A stretch of 64,000 nucleotides of DNA from Maylandia zebra (Eukaryota > Chordata > Actinopteri > Cichliformes > Cichlidae). Below the pieces are notes generated by a model. The model did no database searches, was not told where the DNA came from, and worked only from the letters and a program-made list of their open reading frames with translations. The position numbers and the translations under genes are program-made. Shown here one piece after another: positions 48,516-58,262 of the stretch (position 1 is its first letter; every line of letters begins with the position of its first letter). Location of the stretch: the NCBI RefSeq assembly GCF_041146795.1, contig NC_135187.1, forward strand, positions 22,141,056 to 22,205,055, read 5' to 3'.

Positions 48516-51380
48516 GCCTGTCCTTCAGTGAATTAATGGCTGCACAATCGGTTATAATAACTGCAGTTTGAAAACATTGTGTGACATTTTATACCTTTAC
48601 TAACACCTTAGAGAGAATACATTGTGGTCTGTTGATTACTCTCTGGTGCTATTTATGAATCTCAGGATTGTTTAGCCATTGCCAGGAGGTATTGTATCAT
48701 CAGAAAAATAATGGAAAGATCTAAAGATAAAGGCAACTGGAATTAGGCAATTTTAAGATCTGACATGTAGCAGTGTTGTACATTAAGGTCAACCATTTCA
48801 AAACCAGTGCAAAGTTACCATGGGTAGGTGCAGTTCTAGGTTCATGTGCGTGTATCTGCATTCACGAAAAGAAACACATTAAATAGAAAGAAAATTGGCC
48901 GAGAGCTGTTGGATTCCTTTCTGCATTCTTGGACGTTCTCATAACGTCAGCAATCACAGGTGAAGCTATGGTGAGTTTCTCGCTGCTTTACTCATAGTTC
49001 CAAAAACATTGACTGAAAACATCCCAGGAATGCAAACTGTTTAATTAAAAAGATACAATGCAAATCCAAACTCCACCCAAAGTAACAAACAACTGTTACT
49101 ATTTTTGTTGGTCCAGTTCTTAGTGGTATTTCACCTCTATAGTCTTTAGGCTGTGATTCAGAATTTGTCACTGAGGTGGCCTGTGGTTTTAGGGCTCAGA
49201 GGGGTTCATGTTGTCTGCAGACAGACCTCTGTTTACATCATTACTATCCTTAGATACAGTAACCTCTCACTTCCTCTGCTGCTTTTTCTTTTTTTTTTCT
49301 CTATCTGACTCTACCAGTCTAACTGGCTGCCTTCCTGCTCTCTTTCCCATGGCTAGCACACCTTGGTTCAACCAGTTGTTCAGTACTCAAAAAAGATTTT
49401 CAGGTTTATCAAATTTCACTCATACGCATAAGGTGTGATGCAAACGCACCAACGTCATCGCGTATGGAAACACGAGCGCAGATGGGCACACGTAAGTCGA
49501 ACTGTGTGTGCATGTGAGTCAATGTTTATTTATAGGTTTGTAACCTAATGGTAAACTCATTGTGTCTTAATCTGTCATAACCTACTAAAGAGTCATGACA
49601 TCTATATATAGGTTTAGGACGTTATACTATGTTGCTGACAATATATGACTTCCTGCCAGTGGAAAAAGTAAAAGAGCACTCAAATTCAAGTCCCAAGTGT
49701 ACACATTTACTAGATTAAATTCCATTCAAAGTCATTTAAAAATGATTTTTTTATACCTGACAGAGCACAAATATATAATAATTATTTGTATTTTAAAACA
49801 TTACCTCCCTAAAGTGACTAAAAGTGTTCATTTCCTCTGCATGGCTGCTGCATACTTGTGACTGTGTGGCTGTGAGAAAAAAGTGTTGATTTATTATGTT
49901 TCTAATGGCACACAGTCAAACCACACAGAAACAGATACAAATGGAGGGAACACCTGCAATAAAGGTCATTGTTTCAGTGTGTTGCAACTTCAAGTTTTCT
50001 ACTCACATTCTCCACATGCTTTACTGTTTCAAGGGACAAATGCTCTTCCTCTGTATTTTCACCCTGAATAATCAGTTCAGTGTTCTTGGGATTGGAAGCT
50101 AATCTTTATTTTGTAGATCTTCCTCTCAAAATAACTGCATGGGTGCTTTCTTTATCTGGTGGGGCTGAAGTTAAATATCAACTCTCAGCAAGGCTGCTTG
50201 CAGCATTAGGGGAGAGGAGAACAGATGAAGCGATATAGGAGAGAAAGCTGGAAGAAAAGACTGGGAGAAGATATAATATAATAGCATAATGTGATGCAGT
50301 TCTAAGTTGAAATATGGCACACATGGCAAAAATGGCAAAAAAACAGCTTCACAAATGTGAGAAATGGCTTCACGAAAGCAAGTGGAATGCCAAAACATGA
50401 CACTTGAAGGCATCGTGTTTCTGTTTTAAAGGCCAGTTCATTATCAATCAGTTTATTTAAGACAAAAATGTTTACGTGCAAGGTTGCAAAAAAAAATTGT
50501 ACTGTAAAAAATGGTATTGTTTACTTGGGTGAAAATGCATAAATGATGGTCGGTTAAGGATTCACGGTTACCTCTGTTTGAGCACAGGAACAACAAAGTA
50601 CAAACACAACCAGCTTTCTGTTCGCACCGGAAAGAGGAAATAACTCTAGAGAGTTTCGGCCCAGACGGGAGAGGAGGAGAGGGAGTCTCCCAGTTATGCA
50701 GGACACTGACTGAAACAGAAAGAGAGAGACAAAGAGGAACTGCAAACAGTTTCCCGTTGCCATAGCAACAACTTTCACCTGTGTTTCGGAGGAGGGAGAT
50801 AGAAAGGATTCCCTGATATTCTTTCTATCTCTGTTTCTGTGTTTCTCAGCTCAGACTGGGTATTCCCTGTTGACAGCAAGCCACACAGAAACCATTGTGG
50901 GATTCCATGGTCAGAGAAACTGCTTTCATAAGCGCAGCAAAGAGGTGATGCAATTTCCCTAATTAGCAAGGGTTAAAAGGCAAATTGGATCTTGGTGTTC
51001 ATACTGAAAATAAAATAGAAAAATAAAATCATTGAATTTACATTTATGTATCTGCCTACCCATCTGCGTATCAGCCACTTTGGACTTTACCTTTCACTTT
51101 TGCTCCAGTTGTTATTCCAGCCTGTGGTACTTCATCTATCACATCTAATGTCTTCTGCTTCTTGGCCAGGACCTCCTTGTCAGTCTTAAATTCAAAGTCC
51201 CACAGGACAGGACTGCTGTCCTCATCCCATCGGGACTTGAAAGACTTCTAGTCTTAGCCTCACAGATCTTCCCGTATACTATCCCAGGCACTTGAGTGTC
51301 CTAGCTTGCATCTTGCATTCTGCTGATATGTGCTGGACGGGGCACCTGTGCACAGTCATGAGTGCAAAAATTGCAGGCCC
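48516..51380. other. Intergenic region between oxnad1 and prr15
   Basis: No recognisable protein family on either strand. A minus-strand frame at 50554-50778 starts with a signal-peptide-like stretch but has no recognised relative or splice support. A perfect RFX motif lies at 50756-50769. Confidence 0.5.
50756..50769. promoter_or_regulatory. Perfect RFX X-box
   Basis: GTTGCCATAGCAAC fits the RFX consensus GTNRCC-N(0-3)-RGYAAC fully, with a 2-bp spacer. RFX factors use it in ciliary and other promoters. No start of a known gene was recognised next to it. Confidence 0.5.
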
Positions 51381-51389
51381 TAATTGCCT

Positions 51390-52110
51390 CAGTTAAGGTA
51401 AGCGTTCATGACTCCACCATAAGAAAGAGACTGGGCTAAAATGGCCCCAGTTCCAAGACGATTAACCACTGCTGAGCAAAAGGAACACAAAGGTTCATCT
51501 CAGTTTTGCTAGAAAACATCTTGATGACTTCCAAGAAAATACCCTGGGAAAATATTCTGACGATACAAGGTTGAACTATTTGGACAGTTTAAGTCCTGTT
51601 GCATCTGGCGTAAAAGTAACACAGCATTTCAGAAAAGGAACATCACACCAACATCAAAATGTGGTAGTGTGATCTTCTGGGGCTGTTTTGCTGCCTTAGG
51701 ACCAGCAAGACTTGATTTTGTAACTGGAACCATGAATTCTGCTGTCTACCAAAACATCCTGAAAGAGAATGTCCAGACATCTGTTTGTGACCTCAAGCTG
51801 AAGCGCATTTGGGTTCTGCAGCAGGACAGCGATCCAAAACAAAACGGCGGTTCATGCTCAAAAACCCTCCAATGTTGCTACAACAATTCTGCAAAGAAGA
51901 ATGGGCCAAAAGTCCTCCACAGTACTGTAAAAGACTCGAAGCGAGCTATTGCAAATGCTTGATTGCAGTTGTTGCTGCTAAGGGTGGTCCAACCAGTTAT
52001 TAGGGTTAGGGGACAATCACTTCTTTTTAAAGGGTGATGTAGGTTGGAATTTTTTGCCCCCTTAATAACAAACACTTTCAGTTGGAAACTGCATTTTATG
52101 TTTACCTCTT
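51390..52110 (+). pseudogene. Decayed Tc1-like transposase copy
   Basis: The plus-strand frame at 51669-51962 starts IFWGCFAALGPARLDFVTGTMN and continues LKRIWVLQQDSDPKQN, matching the region around the second catalytic Asp of Tc1 transposases. Upstream, GGTTGAACTATTTGGACAG recalls KVELFG. Frames shift before the final Glu block. It is a different lineage from the intact copy at 44.6 kb. Confidence 0.8.
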
Positions 52111-52179
52111 ATCTTTTTCTAATATTTAAATTTGTTTGATGATCTGAAACATCATCAAACAGGGTTCAATTTATTTAAA

Positions 52180-52322
<143 letters not shown>

Positions 52323-52577
52323 AACAGGTGAAGTCAAAGGCTGAGCCTCTAATGAATAATAATAATGAAATAGTAATAAAACTGTAACATTATAACACAT
52401 TGAGCCTTAGTGACAGACTCCAGAGACAAACTACAATGCAGGGACAAGCAAATGTACCCGGAAGGAACACATGAGAGTGCCTCGGTGGATGAAACTGAAT
52501 GAATCTGGCGGAGAGCCAAACTGTTCCCATTAAATTTGAATTTACAGCAGCACTAGCGCACGTTTAGAGCAGTAAAA

Positions 52578-52585
52578 TGACGTCA
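52578..52585. promoter_or_regulatory. Full CRE palindrome upstream of prr15
   Basis: TGACGTCA, the consensus cAMP response element bound by CREB/ATF, about 550-600 bp before the inferred prr15 first exon. Confidence 0.4.
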
Positions 52586-52951
52586 ATAGACACCTGAAAT
52601 GTAATGATTTTTAACTCAGGCTATAATTTAAATCCATGCGGTTGAACTGAACGCTACCGAGCAGCAATCCAGCCACGACGGGTATTAATTGCGCTATTAA
52701 CTCGTTGAATAAACGTTTCACTACCTCATTCTTCTCCTTTGCACGACAGGCGAGAGCCTAAAAAACAGGACGTCCAAACACTGAAACGTAATTTGGCTCT
52801 CTGGCTTAGGGTTGGGCCGCTTTGACAAAGGAATCTTCTTCTTTTTTTCTTTTTTTTTTTGTTACTGAGGAGGCTGTACGATCCCGTGGGTCGTGTTGCC
52901 GTGCAACGACACGCCCCGCCTACCATCCCAATGTATTCACCTGAACCGTGT

Positions 52952-52985
52952 TCACGTGACAAGCGCAAAGGGTCCAATCCAATCA
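52952..52985 (+). promoter_or_regulatory. prr15: prr15 promoter motifs: E-box and tandem CCAAT
   Basis: TCACGTGA at 52952-52959, followed by CCAAT at 52974-52978 and CCAATCAG at 52979-52986. Tandem CCAAT boxes are typical of promoters bound by NF-Y, and the noncoding first exon follows within a few hundred bases. Confidence 0.45.
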
Positions 52986-53129
52986 GGATGGAGGACAGGT
53001 GTTTCTTCATCAAAGTTTCGGAGGCGGAAACCTGCTGGTTAAGTGTAAGCCGCTCCTTATTAGTCTGTCACTTCATTTGTTTTCTTTTATCAAGAACTGC
53101 TGAGGAGTAGAGCGGAGTTGTTTGATAAG

Positions 53130-53376
53130 AGCAACATAAAAGAAAGAAAAGGTTTTGTTGCTGGGAAGTTTAAGGAGACAGAGTACTTGGCTCGTGCGTA
53201 AGATGGATACGTCTACGAACCTTTGAAGGACTGTTGTCACTGCTGTTCCAGGTGTTGCGCCAGTAAAGAAGAGGACACCGAATGTTGTTTATAGATAGCT
53301 CGTCACGATTAAAAGCCCGACGCTGACACTTTTATTAGGGTCGTTTTAACTGTCCACGCCACCTCTTGCAACACAG
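53130..53376 (+). other. prr15: Probable noncoding first exon of prr15
   Basis: It ends in ACACAG|GTAGGA, a usable donor, and the acceptor CTCTTTACAG at 53804 precedes the coding exon. An upstream 7-codon open frame (53203-53226) would lie in this leader. The start boundary is a guess. Confidence 0.45.
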
Positions 53377-53828
53377 GTAGGATAAGTGTTTCTGAGTCCT
53401 TTTTGCGTATTGATCGCCTGTGAATCTCGGTTTGGGTTTGCACTTCTACTCTCAGACTCATTAAACCAGTTTTACAGCGACGCTAAATATGGTTACACTG
53501 GTTATTCATAGGATTAGTTGGCAAGACACCTCTCACTCATCTAAAATATATGTAGATAGGCAAACATTTAGGTAAAGTGTAATTTAAGACATTAAAACAG
53601 AAATTACACTTGTAGTAATTATGAGTGGACATAAGGCTGTAGAACAGCATGAATACTAAACCAACTATATATATATATATATATATATATGAATGATAAA
53701 AGAATGACAAACTGGCCCCTCAAATTGGATTATATTAAAGGACAAATACTGTAAAAGATGATAAAATCTTAAAAATTATTGATGGGTTGCGTTCCTCTTT
53801 ACAGGTCACTGCATCCCTTTAGTCAAAG

Positions 53829-54164
53829 ATGACAGAGAGGACCCCATGGTGGAAGGCATTCCTGCCAAAGAAAAAGGCCTCCAAGGATCAAGCCTTTGAT
53901 GTGAACTTTGACCCTTGGGCAAAATCCTCTCCTGCAGCCTCCAAGGCCTCCCAGCCGGTGTCCAACAACAGCTCCAGCCTGCTCAGCGATGAAACCTTCG
54001 ACGACTCCCGACTGGACTCGGTCTTCAATGAGCAGACTTGTCGCAGGAACATGAATATATCGCGCTCAGGCCGATTCAAAGAAAAGAAGAAGATCCGTAC
54101 AACTATTCCAATAGAGCAGAAAGAGAAAGAGAACGTGACGTCTGGGAGAGAGGACGCACGGTGA
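53829..54164 (+). CDS. prr15: prr15: proline-rich protein 15 family, 111 aa
   Basis: A small, probably disordered protein. Mammalian PRR15 is linked to trophoblast survival and gut and tumour expression, but its molecular role is not known. The whole coding sequence is in one exon beginning at 53805. The start MTERTPWWKAFLPKKKA has the family's tryptophan pair (7-8) followed by basic residues. The C-terminal signature RRNMNISRSGRFKEKKKIR (72-90) matches the conserved PRR15/PRR15L block. The middle is Ser/Ala/Asp-rich. The paralogue PRR15L is the alternative, but wipf3 as next gene matches human 7p14 and favours prr15. Length is slightly below mammalian PRR15. Confidence 0.88.
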   Translation: MTERTPWWKAFLPKKKASKDQAFDVNFDPWAKSSPAASKASQPVSNNSSSLLSDETFDDSRLDSVFNEQTCRRNMNISRSGRFKEKKKIRTTIPIEQKEKENVTSGREDAR

Positions 54165-54955
54165 CAGCAAGGAGTAAAAAGCCGGGCGATCAAAGACTGC
54201 TTTACAGAGATGCTTGAAGACGGAGGAGAAGAAGAAATCAAGGTCTATGAAGATGTTTCACTCTCATGAAGCATGCCAGGAATTCTGCTGATTTTTCTTT
54301 TTTTTCTTCTTTTTTTATATGTTGGTGATAATGAAGACGATGAGCATTCAAGTTTTAGCCCAATACTGGAAAAAAAGGATGATTTTAGACATTTGTTGAT
54401 GCACTTTGCCAGAAAGCCAAAAAAACAGTGTCAGCAATATTACACTTAGAAAACAGGAATGCCCTTTCTCCTTTCAGTGCTCCATATGTGTTTCAGGAAG
54501 GAACTGCTCATAAAATGTTTACATTTTTTCTGTAATAAGATTAATAGAAAATAATATCTAATAATATAAACCTAATAATGAAGGATATGTGTAACAATAA
54601 TTTTACAGTGCTTTTTATAAGGGCTATAAGGGTGTTTATGAAGGTGTAAATGGTTCCTTTATGTGTGTGTGTGTGTGAAGAAAACAGAGAGAGAAAAAAA
54701 TGGTTTGTTAGCAGTGCTTAATCAGATGCACAAAACTTGTCAGCAAAATGCATAAAATACTTCAATGAAGGATTCAAATTGACATATTGCACAAAACCTT
54801 TAGCAAAGCCATCACTGCTGAAATATCCAGGCAGATGAAATGAGGACAAGGAAGTGATGTTAATTTCTTTTTAAGACTTCTCTGCTTTTGGATGGCCTCT
54901 GAATAGTTTTACATGAAGGCAAAATATGAGAAATAAATCTGACATCTGCTACAGC
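54165..54955 (+). other. prr15: prr15 3'UTR (extent inferred)
   Basis: Runs from the TGA stop to shortly after an AATAAA at 54932-54937. It includes several AT-rich elements and a short GT repeat near 54662-54677. Confidence 0.5.
54932..54937 (+). terminator. prr15: Candidate prr15 poly(A) signal
   Basis: Canonical AATAAA followed by GATTGGTGTGTGTCTGTGTG, a good GT-rich downstream element. Confidence 0.55.
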
Positions 54956-57900
54956 TGATTGGTGTGTGTCTGTGTGCTTGACGAATCCCCATTTGTTGAT
55001 GGATTAACCCACGCAGTGCAAAGTTTGCTTCTTCGTCCCCATTAAAAACAACTTTAACACAGCAAAGCCCATCAATAACAACAACAATAACACCAAATAA
55101 GGAAATAAATAAGAAAATCTGAAGATGGAGTAAAGCAAAAAACACCCCACCTAAAAACATGTCAGTAAATTTGGCAGCTGTGTTGAGAGTGACAACCTTG
55201 TGTGTTCTCATCACAATGTCTAAAAAAAGCACTCACAAGGAATTACAGCTAATTAAATAAAGCAGGTAGTAGATGTTAAGCCCAGGTGTGAGTCACAGGT
55301 AGTTAAAAGGAGGAGTATGCCAGTGTCGCGGCATTCTTCTGTCACTGTTTAAGGTGTGTATCTGTGTGTGTGCACAGTGCATGTCAAAGGTTATAATTGA
55401 TATACTTTTTACAATGACACCATATTTATTGTCGGCTGTCTCATAGCTGCTAAAGTGCAACAGTTAAACGTGTAAGTGTGAAGTTGTGCGTGCACAAATG
55501 AATAAGACCGACTTGTAATACCATATCTTCAACACAAGGGGCAATAATGTACCGCCAGTAGACTGTCATACAGCAACAAACTGCAATGAACAGGAGGAAG
55601 ATATACTTAGAAAAAACAAACTGTAGTTTTGTAGGGGGCAAAGAATTTACTTCAGACGTCTTTACCGCGCAGTCAGAACCCACAGTCGTGGATACACAAT
55701 GCTTGTCTCCTTCCACTGGTGTAACTCAATAAGAGGGAAAGTCTTTTGGCTCCTTCAGCACGGACGAAGCCAACGACACTGATCCTGTTTCTCTCTCTCT
55801 CTCTCTGTGTGTGTCTCTGTGTCGTTGACTGTGGAGCAGTGAGGTGTGGCTTTACTCTGTGCGCCCCCGACGCTGCGCTCCCAAGAGAATAAACCGAAAA
55901 CAGCCAGGGCTGTTGTGCTGCAGTGTCGTCAGCGTCTCCGCTATAAACTCAAAAATTAAGCAAAATAAAGTTTGTGGAACTTTTTAAGATATCTGCAAGA
56001 GCACCACAACCCAGGCGTGTGATACGAAGTGTCCTCATTTGACTAAATATAACCTGGAAACTTTCTCACAAGTGTCCCGCTATGCAGAGGGCACTGCGCT
56101 AACGGACCACACTGAAGTTCTCTCTGCAAACAGGTGAAGTTCTGACATTTTCTGAAGGTAGGGCGATTTCTTAACGAGTGCACTTTTGCATGTAACGGTT
56201 TAATGTTTTTATTCTCACAGAAGTTTGTAATGAAATGTTTAAAAATGCAGGTCCAAATAGAAATGTTTATAGCAGATGAATTGGATTTATTCGAGCTCCC
56301 TACACAGGCATGGAGCATCAAGTGTACCCACCCTTTTTTAAATGTCCTTTCAGATACATTTTGCATTACAAAAATGGGCAATAATGAATGAATAATAATA
56401 ATAATAAATTAATGAATGAATAATATAAAAATATAAATAAATAAAACATACATGGACATTACTTAAAACCACTGTGTTGTGCTAATCCTGGCTGTTATTC
56501 TTGGGCTGGGTTTGCAAAATCAGCCATTCTTTGTGAAGACGTATCACAAATTGGTTGGGATTTTTGTAACGATTATAAAATATGGAAATAAATTACTAGA
56601 AAATAAAAAGTGTGATCCATCTTTTTTTTGGCTGCAGCAGCTGTCATATCAGATCTTCTTTCTGGGGAAGATTAAGCTCATACTTGAGGTACAAAGAAAA
56701 GCAACAACTGCTGTGAGAGGTGTACTCACCTCACTTACTTCCCCACCTGTTCTGGAAGACCTCAGCTGACCGGTGTCCAGCTTCCCCCCTTTAGAGAGCT
56801 AAACTGGCAGTGTCACTGAGGCTGCTTGACACAGTTATGAAGATAGAAATAGCAACGGAGGACAGCATGCCACTTGCAAAGAGGGAAAGCATGAACTGCA
56901 CACAGACAGAATACCAGTAGCATGATTCAGATCCGTTACTTCCATTACAAAAACATATTCAAGTAAAGGTATTTGCTAGCCATAAAATTACTTAATTAAA
57001 AGCACTTATTGTGCACTTATGTTTATTGACAGTGCTTTTAATATCTCATGTCTTTGGATAACTTAAGCATTTTATGGCACTAAAGCTTAACAGTTCAGGT
57101 AATTTCAATATACTTTCTGTGCTGCTTAGTTGTTTAATCCACAATAAAGAACCATATTATGATGTCATCATATGTTTACATGTTTGAAAACTATTTCCAA
57201 CAAGTGAAACTATCCTGATGTCGGAAAACAGTTGTGTTTCCAGCTTCTCCTGTCTAATACAACAAGGCTTTAAATGGAATAAGAAGTAAGCAAATGTTCC
57301 CAAACCAATCCAAAAATTAATTACGCCATTTGAAGATCAATGTATTGAAAGTGTAGGGGAACTTGTAACTGAATAAAACCATCAAATAAAGTACACAAGT
57401 TTAAATTTGGACTGAAATAGTGTACTTGAGTAATTGTGCTTAGTTCTCTTCCCCCAGACGACAAGAGAGATGTGTTCAACAAAAACAGGTTCTGTTGTGT
57501 GCTTTATTAAATTGCTAAAGAGGAGCATGTGCAAATTCCACAGCCTGAGGTTTGTGCACAAACCTCAGGCTGTTTTCAGCCGGTCAGCCGAGGAAGACAG
57601 CTTATCAAAAATGCATGATGTCAAGATGGTGGGTGGACATGTCAGCGACTGTCACTGTGGACCATTTACTAGCTGTAGAAGCTGAAACATGTGACATGAC
57701 TCTGTACGCAAGCTGTTTCCTGGAACGCTGTTGTAGTGGACATTTAGCGGGGCTTTGATTACTGAACCAGTAGCTCTTAAAAGCTTTCTTTGCACAGTTA
57801 CACTCAGTACAACCTGAAACATAAAAGAATAGAACAGTGTGTTGGGACACTGTTGTTGTTTCCTCTGGACTTTCCTTAATTTCTTTTCCATGAAGTTCCA

Positions 57901-58245
57901 TACAGTTACTGCAGTAAATGCCTTTGGACACTGACTCGAATAAAGGGTAGGGGTCCATTACTGTTCACACAACACTCTCCATTGTTCTAGCCTGAAGTAA
58001 TCTGCCATGGGGCATTGTGGGAAAAGGAGGAGATGTGTCAGATTTCTCTGGAGAGGATGGAGCGCTTTGCTGTTTCCTGTTTTGTGCTGTATGGTGGTGA
58101 AAGCTCTTCCTGTTCAGGGGAAGAGGGTGACAGGTCATCGAATGCACCCAGTACACAGTAGCTTCTTCTGACGCGGAGCAAATAAAAAACCTCGAAGCAC
58201 TGCATACAGGGTTTCCTGCAATAGAGTGCGCTTTGTCTTCTCCAG
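54956..58245. other. prr15-wipf3 intergenic region, probably including the wipf3 5' end
   Basis: No protein family was recognised. A GC-richer block at 55740-56133 ends in CTGCAAACAG|GTGAAG and could be a noncoding wipf3 first exon. A minus-strand Cys-rich frame at 57605-57958 has no recognised relative. A 34-bp palindrome lies at 57540-57573. Confidence 0.45.
57540..57573. repeat. Perfect 34-bp palindrome
   Basis: The left half ACAGCCTGAGGTTTGTG is followed immediately by its exact reverse complement (57557-57573). Symmetry stops sharply on both sides. The outer 10 bases ACAGCCTGAG are the same as the inner arm of the palindrome at 28222-28261. Confidence 0.97.
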
Positions 58246-58262
58246 GTATTTGAGGCCGAGGC

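Noticed and set aside
50554-50778. 74-residue minus-strand frame with a signal-peptide-like start
   Set aside because: A hydrophobic stretch alone is weak evidence. The rest is not recognisable and no exon borders are evident. The adjacent X-box is reported separately.
57540-57573. Possible microRNA hairpin
   Set aside because: The arms are only 17 bases and there is no loop, too short and too perfect for a normal pre-miRNA. The same objection applies to 28222-28261.
57605-57958. 117-residue Cys-rich minus-strand frame (CSNC, CTECNC)
   Set aside because: The spaced cysteines are suggestive, but no family was recognised, there is no promoter or splice support, and the length is within chance for this composition. 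Transcript data would decide.
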